From contig RPFO01000329.1 in the NCBI GenBank assembly GCA_009746045.1, positions 1 to 64,000 of the forward strand: a DNA stretch of 64,000 bases, written 5' to 3'. Origin of the DNA: Mesostigma viride (taxonomy: Eukaryota; Streptophyta; Mesostigmatophyceae; Mesostigmatales; Mesostigmataceae). A model generated the notes under the pieces. It was not told where the DNA came from. It saw only the letters and a list, made by a program, of their open reading frames with translations, and did not search any database. Shown in pieces: positions 25,048 through 34,905 of this stretch; positions within the stretch are counted from its first letter, which is position 1, and each line of letters begins with the position of its first letter. Made by a program: the position numbers and the translations under genes.

Positions 25048-25728
25048 CGCGCGCACGCGCATGCAAACACACACACGCACACACACGCACGCACACACAC
25101 ACACACACAAATGTGCACTCGTGCATTGTCACACCCCGTGAGGTGCCCACAGATCAGCGTGGACGCCCTCGACCTCATCAGCTCGCTGCTCGTAAAGAAC
25201 CCTGCGCAGCGCCTGGGCTCCAAGCACGGCGCGGCCGAGATCAAGGCGCACCCCTTCTTCAAGGACGTTAACTGGGCGCTTCTGAGGCAGACGGTGAGCG
25301 CGGGTGCCCTGCAGGGCCATGGCCCACCAATACCCGTATTAATTAAGTGAGACAGCAATTCCTGGACTCATTACACTTCAATGTCATCGTAGTAATTATA
25401 CCGGTATTTTAAGAACTTCATCAGCTGGACAACCAGCACAACCCTGACACCTGGTTGGTCCGGACCATGCTCAAGCATGCCTTCATCTTATTCGCCTTTG
25501 AGAGATTGAATGGCAACCCTTTTCTGTGACAGGACGGAGGGCAGCCACGCAGTCTAGGAGATGCATGTGTTCGAAGCTGTTGTCACTATCTAACGACAGT
25601 GCGTCTTGTTTCATGATCCATTCTCTTTCCTGCCTCTTATTGTTTCTGATGGGGCACAGACGGCTCCCATCATCCCGGCTGTGGACAAGAAAGAAGGAGG
25701 GCCAGGCTCCATGGCATGGAACTACTGA
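10873..25728 (+). CDS. PHOT: phototropin, blue-light receptor kinase (17 exons)
   Basis: Exons: 10873-11279, 11503-11679, 12700-12794, 13236-13441, 14517-14587, 15035-15141, 16038-16087, 16954-17067, 18131-18217, 19071-19163, 20490-20651, 21088-21322, 21958-22244, 23387-23438, 24036-24148, 25153-25293, 25660-25728. They total 2466 bases (821 residues plus stop) and every phase agrees. LOV1 spans about residues 96-200, with photoactive C136 in GRNCRFLQ, and LOV2 about 285-385, with C318 in GRNCRFLQ. Each binds FMN and forms a cysteinyl adduct in blue light. The kinase has a GRGDVG loop (489-494), K511, catalytic D607 in YRDLKPEN and DFD at 625-627, the AGC/phototropin form of DFG. A Pro-rich insert precedes GTAEYLAPE. 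The protein ends MAWNY. The length falls between algal (about 750) and land-plant (about 900-1000) phototropins. The start is uncertain: ATG at 11086 or 11089 would remove about 70 residues. The LOV2-kinase linker (exons 9-10) is the least conserved part; exon 9 could instead start at 18140. Confidence 0.93.
12781..12826 (+). repeat. exon-end/donor duplication after phototropin exon 3
   Basis: The end of exon 3 plus its donor, GATCCGATATGAAG|GTGGGT (12781-12800), is followed 26 bases on by GATCCGGTACCAAG|GTGTCG (12807-12826). The copy keeps a usable GT. Confidence 0.75.
13430..13620 (+). repeat. exon-end copy and 40-bp tandem repeats after phototropin exon 4
   Basis: Exon 4 ends GACTGTCCCATT|GTGAGT. 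At 13496-13514 the intron has GACTGTCCCATCGGAGTG, a close copy. A GTGTCCGATTCAGGAGTG block then repeats at about 13536 and 13577 with a 40-41 base period, and a weaker unit follows near 13634. The blocks look like successively decayed copies. Confidence 0.65.
15653..15834. repeat. (ACC)n microsatellite, about 60 copies, phototropin intron 6
   Basis: A pure CAC/ACC trinucleotide run of about 182 bases between exons 6 and 7. All its frames are open and would give poly-Pro, poly-Thr or poly-His, and poly-Val or poly-Trp on the other strand; none is a protein. Confidence 0.98.
16534..16936. repeat. C-rich (CCCACCCTCC)n minisatellite, phototropin intron 7
   Basis: About 400 bases of CCCACCCTCCCC-like units with C/G and length variants, ending 18 bases before exon 8. 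The complementary strand is G-rich, with runs of three and four G, and could form G-quadruplexes. Its pyrimidine bias may serve as a very long polypyrimidine tract for the exon 8 acceptor. Confidence 0.95.
18204..18450 (+). repeat. exon-end/donor copies after phototropin exon 9
   Basis: Exon 9 ends GGGTACACCGCG|GTGCGTCC. The intron carries GGGCACACCGCAGTGCGTTG at 18430-18449 and TACGTCGCGGTGCGTGTGG at about 18321-18339, both keeping the junction and GTGCGT-like donor. Confidence 0.65.
19144..19272 (+). repeat. exon-end/donor copy after phototropin exon 10
   Basis: The exon 10 end GGCACGTGCAGGA..CAAG|GTGGGTGCTG is matched by a block at 19239-19272 with GGCACATGCAGGAC and GGTGGGTGCCG at the same spacing. 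A shorter match, CCGCAAGCGGTGGGCGG, lies at 19201-19217. Confidence 0.65.
19582..19804. repeat. (CCCCCA)n microsatellite, phototropin intron 10
   Basis: About 220 bases of CCCCCA units with occasional CCCCA. The complementary strand is (TGGGGG)n, with high G-quadruplex potential. It is not the plant or Chlamydomonas telomere repeat. Confidence 0.97.
20652..21087 (+). other. GC-AG intron in the phototropin kinase domain
   Basis: The exon ending in ..LERNK stops at AAG and is followed by GCAAGC instead of GT. The next exon begins after CACGCAG with [18 protein letters not shown]. No GT donor near the boundary keeps the kinase sequence in frame, so this is a GC-AG intron. Its donor fits the usual strong GC-donor context AG|GCAAG. 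It also contains a 48-bp tandem duplication around 20690-20790. Confidence 0.85.
21287..21656 (+). repeat. four copies of the exon 12 end plus donor, phototropin intron 12
   Basis: The true junction is 21287-21328, with TACCTGCACCTGCACG|GTGAGG preceded by CTGCTGGCACTGGAG. Copies follow at 21439-21463 (TACCTGCACCTGCACGGTGA), 21525-21566 (with CTGCTGGCACTCGAATTCC then CCTGCGCGGCGAGG) and 21616-21656 (CTGCTGGCGCTTAACC then GCCTGCGCGGTGAGTG). Two copies include about 30 bases of upstream exon, so this is duplication and not chance donor similarity. Confidence 0.85.
22221..22980 (+). repeat. exon-end/donor copy after phototropin exon 13
   Basis: Exon 13 ends in GGCCGAGTATCTGGCGCCG|GTGAGC. About 720 bases on, at 22946-22980, the intron has GGCCAACTACCTGGCACTGG followed by TGAGTGG, matching across the junction. 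A weaker copy is at about 22783-22807 (GTATCGGCCGGTGGTGAGTC). Confidence 0.65.
23938..23978. repeat. (TG)n microsatellite, phototropin intron 14
   Basis: About 20 TG dinucleotides lie about 55 bases before exon 15. Confidence 0.97.
24958..25110. repeat. (GC)n-(AC)n compound microsatellite, phototropin intron 15
   Basis: A short alternating GCGC run followed by about 40 AC units and mixed CACGC/ACAC, ending some 40 bases before exon 16. Alternating purine-pyrimidine runs of this kind can adopt Z-DNA. Confidence 0.96.
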
Positions 25729-26289
25729 GTGCCCGCCACGTGGCAGCCAGGTCCATGTATATTGTGATTCCATGCCGTGGCATGCCGCGTTTCCTCTGGA
25801 AAGTATCCGCAGGCTGCCCGGGTCGAAGGGAAATGATGCATGTTGTGTAACGGTGTTGTGGGGGGACCAGCAAAAATTTCGAATGTATACGTCATTCTTG
25901 AAGAGTGGGTGGGGGCTTGGGGGGGGAGGATTGATGGGCTGGAAACTGGAATTGATGGAAGCAGGGTGAATTAATTATTTAAACGCGCTCCCGTTGGGGA
26001 GTCGTGGACGAATGGCGGCGTGATCGAGCGGGTGCAAGCGTTGCATGTCAAAATTCGATTCGAAGGGATAAATTATATACATGCTGTGTTTTATGTAGTT
26101 TAGCTAGGACATGTTTTCACGGGATGTGTGCAATGCGCACTTGCAGATCGAGATGCAAGTTCTGGTCGCTCCATCGTGCTAATGATCTTGGTGTTAGTGT
26201 GTGGTTTTGAAGTATGCAATTTTGCAGCTACAGCGTTGGTTCATAATTTTACATCAATAAATGAAAGGAAGTACTTGTGTGTCATGCGC
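25729..26289. other. phototropin 3' flank, no gene seen
   Basis: This holds the likely 3' UTR and a short block with CCCGTTGGGGAGTC (about 25990) that resembles 57893-57909, so it may be a fragment of a dispersed repeat. At 26265-26301 it contains the left part of another dispersed repeat, interrupted by the LINE insertion. Confidence 0.55.
25846..25850 (+). terminator. possible TGTAA polyadenylation signal for phototropin
   Basis: TGTAA, the usual polyadenylation signal of chlorophyte green algae, occurs 118 bases after the phototropin stop codon. A five-base match carries little weight on its own. Confidence 0.35.
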
Positions 26290-26301
26290 ATCGGCATGCA
26301 T
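26290..26301. repeat. 12-bp target-site duplication, left copy
   Basis: ATCGGCATGCAT directly precedes the 3' tail of the minus-strand LINE fragment and is repeated exactly at 26786-26797. Confidence 0.9.
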
Positions 26302-26785
26302 TAATTAAATTAAATTATAACATGACTCCGTTGCATCACATCAAACTTTCATGGGGAGATCATGTAGCACATATTCCCGTGGATGGATGGAGGGGGGACA
26401 AAGCCGCGAAACCGAACTAATCTAACTCTAAGCTAATCTAATCTAGAAAATTAACCTACCTATGCTACTCAGCAAAGCGCCCCTTCCGCTTGGGGGGAGG
26501 GGGATTGCCCACAGGGGCGGGCGTATGAGCCTGGACAATGGTCTTCCACCTCTTCTTGTCCTGCATAGCAGTCCAAGCAAGAGAGAGGGAGTGAATGCGA
26601 TGTTCAAACTGAGCTGGGACCACTAGGTCAGCCAGCAACTGCTGTGGGTAGGTCATGACATGTGTGCCTACCTTCTTAGGAATGTCCTTAGGGCCAGGCC
26701 AGGTCAGGATATGCCGCCCTGGCTGGCCAAGCCGCTGGGGCCCCGCCAGACCGAGGGCGGTGTCTACCTGGCTGGTGCGAGCAAG
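26302..26785 (-). mobile_element. 5'-truncated LINE insertion (484 bp)
   Basis: Minus-strand element. It starts at 26785 inside ORF2, reads through the last about 100 codons (blocks LGLAGPQRLGQPGRHILTWP and FEHRIHSLSL..RWKTIVQAHTP) to the stop at 26465-26467, then a 3' UTR, and ends in an AT-rich TTATAATTTAATTTAATTAA tail. The same ORF2 end and 3' UTR occur on the plus strand at 61410-61885. Perfect 12-bp direct repeats flank it. Severe 5' truncation with a target-site duplication is the hallmark of target-primed reverse transcription. The ORF2 part is unbroken, so the insertion is comparatively recent. Confidence 0.93.
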
Positions 26786-26797
26786 ATCGGCATGCAT
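26786..26797. repeat. 12-bp target-site duplication, right copy
   Basis: An exact copy of ATCGGCATGCAT abuts the truncated 5' end of the LINE fragment. Confidence 0.9.
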
Positions 26798-28266
26798 GCA
26801 TGCCACGGATTGAGTAGTATGCTAATCTCATTAGAAAAATAATTACACGAAAGCTATACAAATATTGTCTGCATCATGCCCCAACCATGATGTCAATCCT
26901 CTACTGCATTGGCAGACGAGGCAGTAGCAAGTTGTCTCTTTGATAGCGGCTATCCTCGATCAGGGGCAATATAACTGGTCCATGCGCCTGCAGACTTCTA
27001 CGTAGATATTATTGTCTATTTCTGGCCTGCTCTAGCTGGTTGTCTCCTCAATTGTGATAAATATATCCATGCAAGTCTTCACTAGCTCCTAACAGCAGGC
27101 CCTCCTATACAATGTTGATTTCAGCAACAATTCCGCATCGTTAATTCGCTTATTGTCTAGGCAAGCAACAAATAGTAAACTAAATGCTGCCAAGTGCCGG
27201 GACGTGAAAACCGTGGAAGTAGTTCAAGTAGCTCCAACACAGATTAATTGGATGATCTCTGGCATAATTCCGCGGCTATAAATGGGTCTCCTGATCCAAC
27301 CGTGAATTGCTCATCATCAAAACAAAACCTGCAAAATGCCGACATGCTCAGGTGCCACTAGCCAGCTGGGAAGCGAGTGGGACACAGACAAATATTCCTA
27401 GGTCTACGTTATGCACCCCATACAGGTACTGGTTGGTTAGCTACTGCTGCTGTGTCACGAGCTGCATGCGGCATGGGCAGCTCTAAAACTTAAGTACTGG
27501 CCTCTTCATGCTGCAAATGGATAAGTTCCGCCAATGCAGATTCACAAGATGCCTCCAGCCACGCGTTTTGATCGCAGTACCTTTTAATTGTGTCATGCTT
27601 ATCACTGGCCATTTGAAGAGCAACAGATGTGCCAACCAATGCTTGGCCAGCTCACAGGTATTTACACAAACACCTGGCCTCTTCCCGGCAGTCAAAGTTT
27701 GGCATGCCCCGTGTTGTTTCATACATGTGCCTCCGTTAGAACACGTCATTTTCATTTTCTGCCGAATGTGCCAGCGGCTCTAAATGGTATAGTCGCTCCA
27801 ATCATCAAGGAAGGATGTCTGCGTAAAAAGCGCACCAGAGAAACATTGCATGGGAAGCAAGTCAACTCCACAGTCGGTAATAAGTTAACTCCGCAGTCAC
27901 CCATGCACCCGACATTCAGTCACATGTGCACATACTCTTACCCACTTCACTTCAAAACCTTTTGCACAACCTCCATGCAAGACAAAAGATACACAGCTCG
28001 CTAAACCAGCTGCTAATACAGCTGGTTCCTACCCATTTGTACATCACAACCGGTCTGCCTGGCTTCGACTTGCAAGCGTCCCTCACATTGAAGCTCACGT
28101 CGCAGGATACTAGCTGCAATTACCTCCCTCTTAACAGAACAAGGGCTGGCGTACGGCTATCTATGATAAGCCCAAGGATCCTAAATACCAGCAAATTCCT
28201 TTTCTTCGCTACCCCGATATTCACAGTCTCCTTTCCCACACAGCAAAATATGGTGTTGTTCTTCAG

Positions 28267-28491
28267 TTGCATTGTTTTTCCCCTCTTTGTTCTTATCGTG
28301 TCGATTTCATCGAGACTCTTGTTGAAGTCTTGCATCCTTGGCTGGTAAAAGACTATGAACGAGACATTCTGCTCCGTCAAGTCAGGTCTTTTTTGCAACG
28401 TCACCCACATCTGTTCGGTGCTGCCCCTTGGCACAAGCTCTACAAACAGGCCGTGGACCGGCTGGATCGCGTAGTATCTCCGAGCATCTGA
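28267..28491 (+). CDS. unassigned open frame, possible exon or pseudogene
   Basis: A 74-codon plus-strand frame with blocks such as VEVLHPWLVKDYERDILL and RHPHLFGAAPWHKLYKQ. The overlapping minus-strand frame (28120-28434), with VSFIVFYQPRMQDFNKSLDE, is equally plausible, and only one can be real. I recognise no family. It lies in transposon-rich spacer, so a decayed mobile-element ORF is the likeliest source. Confidence 0.2.
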   Translation: MHCFSPLCSYRVDFIETLVEVLHPWLVKDYERDILLRQVRSFLQRHPHLFGAAPWHKLYKQAVDRLDRVVSPSI

Positions 28492-28888
28492 ACCCTGTGA
28501 TGCCAGATCTACTTTGCGGCCGTTCCGAGCTTGGAACTGGATTCGTTGTCAACACCGCCGCGTCACTACAGTAACAGGATATTTTCTGGCATACGTGGGC
28601 GCTTGGTTCACGGCACACACTTGAAAGTGATGTCCTCCGGATTTTTGCCTTAGCACCGTGTGCAGTTCTTGGACGTTTGGAAACATTGCATGGCTAACGT
28701 AATGATTGACTAGCTAGACCTTTTCAGTGGTTTTCAATTTCCGGGTATTTCCTCCTAAATGGTGGGAGAGCGATCGCAGCAATGGTGCTCACCACTAGAC
28801 ACTCCCGGCCAGTTAGGCTCGAAACACACATCCTGAGCAAGCAAGCTGTTTCAAGCCCCACCGTCTAGGTCCTCTCGTCGCTCTTCAC

Positions 28889-29050
28889 GTAAGCCAGCCA
28901 GCCATCATTTCAATGAACAAGGCTACACTTTCCCCCTCCATTCATATTCATCATCCTGAGCGACTCGAAAACGCAGAAAATTTACGAGCTACCATGTTCC
29001 GGATTCTCCCGATTTCTGGCCTGCGCTGCTTGTCTCCTTGATAGGTACCG
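28889..29050. repeat. dispersed repeat, copy 1 (about 160 bp)
   Basis: Shares GTAAGCCAGCCA, CAAGGCTACAC, CTCCATTCATATTCATCATC, GCTACCATG.TCCGGATTC and TCTGGCCTGC, in the same order, with 62041-62220. A partial third copy (TTCTGGCCTGCTCTAGCTGG) is at about 27021. No coding potential is seen. Confidence 0.85.
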
Positions 29051-29610
29051 AGGGGAAAAGGCCGCACCATTTATGCGACATTGGACGCTCTTGCTATGGT
29101 GAGACGCTGAACATGCAGCACGGGCCCATTCTCAGCGCTCGTGTCTGACAGTTACGACTTTTACAAAGGCTGCCAGGGCGGTGCCCTTCATAAGAATCTT
29201 GTTACCGTCGCCAGAAGCAAAACCACCTGGTATTACTGTCTCGGAATACCAGCTCCGCGACAACATCCCAATGAACGGTGACTGTGCCACCACAGTGGCT
29301 CAACGCAACTGCGATGCAAAGCGCGTGAGAACGAGGCATCTGCCACACCTACGCTTCTTGCAGCATTCCAATAAACCACCTAAATCCTGTAACAAGAATC
29401 TCGAGATGGATGACTGCAGTGATGGACACAACAAGAGCGTTGAGGCACAGATACAACAGCACCGCTTCAACAGAGCCACAAACAAAAAGTCATACTTAAA
29501 AGCCACACGAAAGAGCAACTCTAATCCAGTCACAAACCATTTGCAAGCACACTGCCAAGTCTTTAAAAGCGCAGCCTACAGTACCACACATCCCCACACA
29601 TGCACATCTA

Positions 29611-31409
29611 TTACTGCGGTAGCGTATTCATGCAAGTATCAAGAACAATGCCGGTGTGTACCTGGTCCATGCTCAGACCGGGCGCGCCCACTGTGTGAAC
29701 CGGGTTCTCTGGTCCACCAATCAGGCGCGCCGGCACGCCGACTGGTTACGCGCGCCAGCGGGAAAACGATCCCACACCCACCAACGCACACCCACCACCC
29801 ACCCACACACGCATTAGGAAGACCATAAGCACGTAGGAAAGCGCACAATGACGCCAGCGCCCATGCGGTTGCCAGCAGGATAGGCTATGGACCCCCTCCC
29901 CCCACCACCAGATTATCACTTCCCTAGTCCAGTCACTTGTCCTTTCTCCTTGATAACAGTGCACGACTACGCGCCATGTGCCGAACGTGCAGGACCCGAA
30001 GAAACTGTCGACGCTGGTGACATCGTCACAGTATATTTGAGACAACCCGCGCATGCTTGGCATTACTATGGTGTAAAGGCCATGGTATCATCGAGACAAC
30101 CCGCGCATGCCTCAAGTCTGGAAGGTCTGGACCATGGCTCAAGAATAGCTCAAGCATTCCTTTTACCTAAACCGCCTTTGGCAACTCATTCATCATCACG
30201 GAGATGGATGGAGGTTGTTACTCTGCGCCCATTTAGTTCTACTGACCCGGATCGCGCCATCAACCGATGATGGAGGCTTTCATTTGCGGGACCACCCAAT
30301 GCAGTCGGACGTACCGGCCGTGCAGTATGGAGGGATGTCCGTGATGACCACAGAGCCTGCTCCGATCTTGGCGCCGTCACCGACCTTGACGTTGCCCTGG
30401 GGGGGGGGGGGGGGCAAGTGGGGACAAGCACCCACAAACATCAACAAACACACCATGTCAAAGTGGGCTTGCCACAAGCATTTGCCATAGATGAGCTACT
30501 TCATCTCGTGCCATTTGCCTTTGCCAGACAAAGCAAAACCATATTCCACGACACACGACGTGCTACCCCCTTGGCCCACGGCTGCCACGGCGGGTCGACG
30601 GTGCTTTTGGCTGGTACCCCATGATGTAGTTAATGGACTAAGAATGCGCCCACTGCGGCCATGCACATACATGAAAGGTGCCACGAGGCACGGAGAGGCA
30701 CTGCCTCAAATTCACATTTGTGTGAAGCCATGTATGCAACAGGCGAGCCCCTACTAAATTAGAGAGTATTCCATATAGCGTCTACTGCATATAAGCGTTG
30801 TATTACTTAGGCGAGCCCCTACTAAATAAGAGTGTATTCCATATAGCGCCTATTGCATATAAGCGATGTACGCAACAGGCGAGCCCCTACTAAATAAGAG
30901 CGTATTCGATATAGCGCCTATTGCATATAAGCGGTGTATCAGTTAGGCGAGCCTCTACTGAATAAGAGCGTTTCCATATAGCGCCTATTGCATATAAGCG
31001 ATGTATGCAACAGGCGAGCCCCTACTAAATAAGAGTGTATTCCATATAGCGCCTATTGCATAAAAGCGTTGTATGAAATTAGGCGAGCGCAGCGCTTTTG
31101 CCTTCGCGCCGCATGAAGCGGCGACAAGCCCCCACCAGGATTATGCCACCCGCACCGATGACCTATGCCATGTTTACACTATTCAACATGTACTCATGAT
31201 ACTAGGATGGTAAGACGTAGTGCTACACAAGTGATCGGTTCATTGAGGGGAATGGTGCATACCAGGATGGTGCTGCCGGCACCAATAAGCACGCCGTTGC
31301 CGATCTTTGGGTGGCGGTCGCCCGCGGTCTTGCCCGTGCCGCCCAGCGTGACGTGGTGAAGAATCGACACATTGTCGCCGATCACTGCCGTCTCTCCAAT
31401 CACCACGCC

Positions 31410-31469
<60 letters not shown>

Positions 31470-34400
31470 CAACACCACCGCCAACAACCCGCAACCGTTG
31501 CCAACAGCCACAAAAGCACACGCACATGTTTTTAAAATTCCGGTGGCAGCCAATAGATTTCAGCACGTGATGAAATGCAGTTAAAATATTGATGAAATAA
31601 TGATGAAGTCTGATCAGGCTGGCATCTGGTCACTTTGCAAGAGACGACGCAAGGATGGGCACAGGGTGCAACTCCTAGTCGGGCCAGACTGCCCATCGAT
31701 CCACCAACGTTGCCATGCCAATCATGCCTGACCACAGGGAAGAAACTGAATGCCAGACAAAAACGAGGGTGAATGCCTATATTTATTAGCGCTAGGGAAA
31801 AGGCTGTGGGCGCGCACCTGTGGCGTGGTCAAACAGCACCCCCTGGCCGATCTTGGCTGCTGGGTGGAAGTCTGTGTGAAACACCTGCAAACGGACAGCA
31901 CACAATGACGGCGATGGTGGTGGTGGTGGTGGTGGTGGTGGTGGTGGTGGTGGTGGTGGTGGTGGTGGTGGTGGTGGTGGTGGTGGTGGTGGTGGTGGTG
32001 GTGGTGGTGGTGGTGGTGGTGGTGGTGGTGGTGGTGGTGGTGGTGGTGGTGGTGGTGGTGGTGGTGGTGGTGGTGGCAGTTGCGATTAAAACGCGGGGCA
32101 ATGCTGTCTGAATCAGTACATAGCCCGCCAGGAGCTGTTACTACCCGTGCTAAGTACATAACAAATTTGTTTTACAAAGGCCAATTACGTAAGCATGTGC
32201 TTGTAGATTGCGCTAACTACTTATAAGCAAGTATCAGAAAACCGATTGATACGCAAGCATAAGCATACGGGGTCATGCACAGGCGCACCTCGTCTGCCCA
32301 TGGACCCAAGCAAGTCAGCATACAGCTGTATATCTGCATTCAGTACTTCATGGTGGGCTCCCCCAGGAAAACAATGATTTCTCTTCTCCCCTGTCCACTT
32401 CCCTTCAATCAATGACCCGCTGCGCCCCACACTTTGCACCCCGTACTACTTGGCTTAGCTTGCCGCAAAGTTGCCTGACTCTCCGACGTTACTTCACCTT
32501 GCAGTCGGTCATGCCTTTCTTTGAGTTTGGTGCCCAAACGATGAAAACCCAACCCACGATTTGAACGACTCAACTCCCAAGTCACTCCGCGTGCTAATAC
32601 CCTACCTTGGCCGACCGTCTCGACTTATTATGTATAACATTTCTTATCTCTGACGCGACTTCAATTTTACTTGCATGCCACCCCCTGCTACCGCCCTACC
32701 TCGGATGACCGGCTCTGGAGGGCATACGCCAGCTCACGGCGCCCCAAGTTGTACAGGCGGTGCGCCACGCGGTGCGTCTGCAACGCTTGGAAGCCCTGCG
32801 GGCGCCCGGAGAGTTAAAAACAACCCGACCGTGAATGGAAAACGACAGGGTTGACGTTTGGGCAGGACCAGAGGGCGGATGCCTCCAGGGAGGTGACACC
32901 GGGCGATGACATTTGAGACGAAGCGGGCTAGAGCACTGGATGCAGGCATTATTTCGCGACGAGCTAGATGCTCTCAAACGCGGCAAAGGAGAGATTGGGT
33001 CCACTCACCATTACCTAGAAGTATGTCATCAGTCATCACAAACTCGTAATGGCTGTAGTTATGGACTGCCAGATCACCACACACAGCTCACGAAGACCAC
33101 TATGGCCCCCTAGCTGGGGCAAAGCACCAACCAAGTCCATGCATCAGATACCGATAGCTTGGGTCCAAATAAGAACAAGGGATGGTGGTCTGACTAAGGC
33201 GTACATACGCACACCTACCTTAAATAGCTTGGGTCCAAATACGAACAAGGGATGGTGGTCTGATAGCTTGGGTCCAAATAAGAACAAGGGATGGTGGTCT
33301 GACTAAGGCGTACATACGCACACCTACCTTAAATAGAATTCAACGGCTGTTGATGAGGGGAATACCATTGCTCAACACACCAAACAGGGGCGGCCTTGCG
33401 GTAAAAATAGACGAGAGCGCGCCTACCTTGAAGAAGAGCATGGCCTGCGAGTAGCTGGTGCACGCGGGGTCGCGAGTGTACACCGCCTGGAGAGGTGGAG
33501 GTAGGAAACAACATGGGGAGGGGGGGGGCACAGCGCACCTTGCATCAATGCTTGCTCTGTCATCGCTACGGCAAAACCCGCTTTGCAGGTGACAGCTGTA
33601 TAGCCACAAACACATGCCCACAAACACATGCCCACAAACACATGCCCACAAACACATGCCCACAACCACATGCCCACAAAAACATGCCCACAAAAAAATG
33701 CCCGTGTGTCGCAGCAAGGGGAGGGAGTGTGTGTGGTTCCGTCGGGTCAAGCGCAGGGACACGAAGAGTCCCTACTGGTGTGTAGCAGTGTGCAGCATGA
33801 TAGCAGAGTATAGCAGTACATCGCACTCTATAGCACACTGTATAGCGCACTCCACAGCGCACTCTACAGCGCACTCTATACAGCGCACTCGCCAACACAT
33901 GCGTACACACGATCCACGAGTATGTGCACGCGTGCACACAGCCCAACGCTACTACAAGCTGTAGCTTTCCCCCTTGTAACTGTTGCACTCTTGTGCTTAC
34001 ATTCACACACGGCAGAACCAACCAGACGAGACGCCAGCATGCGGCAGCCCCACCTATCGCCAGCCGCTGCCAGGCCATTACTGTGGGTATGTCTCAGATC
34101 CACACATGGACAAAAAGATCTTCCCACCCACATGCACGCCGCCACCCATGACAAACGACACAGCAACATTTGCCAATGCAGCCTTTCAAACCACCTTTTA
34201 CAATTGCCTATAGGGGCTGGCGAGTTGTTTGGTTTACTTACTTACCTACGCAATCAATTAGAACTGGCTGTCCTCTGCCTACAATCAACCCCCCACCCAC
34301 CCACCCCACCCCCCGGCAACCTTCTCGCAAATCCCCTAACTCCCATCCCCAGCATCATGGCCACGCCACGCCCGGATGGCCAAACCACTGTCACGCATAT

Positions 34401-34841
34401 GACCTCCTGTCTGCAAACCCAAAGGATATTTCCTCGCCCCCACATCCGTGCACATGGCCTGCCCTCACCCGCATGTCATTTCCATGCCTTCACCTCGCCC
34501 TCTTGTACCAAAGCGCACGCCCTCACCTCCATGTCCTTGCGCATGGCCTGGCCGATATAGGGGTCCGAGAAGAAGGCCTCCGAGCACAGCTCAAACAGCT
34601 GGGGTGCACGCGCGGGCCGGGGGCAAGGGGGCCAGGGGCAGGGACAGAGACGGCAGGGCCAAGGGCCAAGGGGTGGGTGGGGCGCCAACTAGCAAGCACA
34701 AAGTCACCGTCCGCGTGCATGCACGCAAAAGGGGGCGGATGCGGAAGCCACTTCCCACCAGCTCTGGTGGGAGTTAGCCACTTGGACATGGGGGAGTTTG
34801 CCACGTTCTGGCGCGACACAAAGGTGAGCAAAAGCGATGAG

Positions 34842-34905
<64 letters not shown>

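Larger units (their letters stand above)
26798..29610. other. spacer between phototropin and serine acetyltransferase (convergent genes)
   Basis: No gene I can name. 26798-26890 is the right part of a dispersed repeat that resumes after the LINE. 26985-27055 and 28889-29050 hold pieces of another dispersed repeat also found at 62041-62220. A TATA-like CTATAAATGGG lies near 27276, followed by a 21-codon ORF at about 27337, probably by chance. Around 28120-28620 both strands are open (75 codons plus, 105 codons minus) and either reading looks protein-like, but I recognise neither. Confidence 0.5.

Noticed and set aside
25977..26060. tRNA-derived SINE around CCCGTTGGGGAGTC
   Set aside because: A few box-like matches, also seen at 57893, but the A and B boxes are too poor to call.
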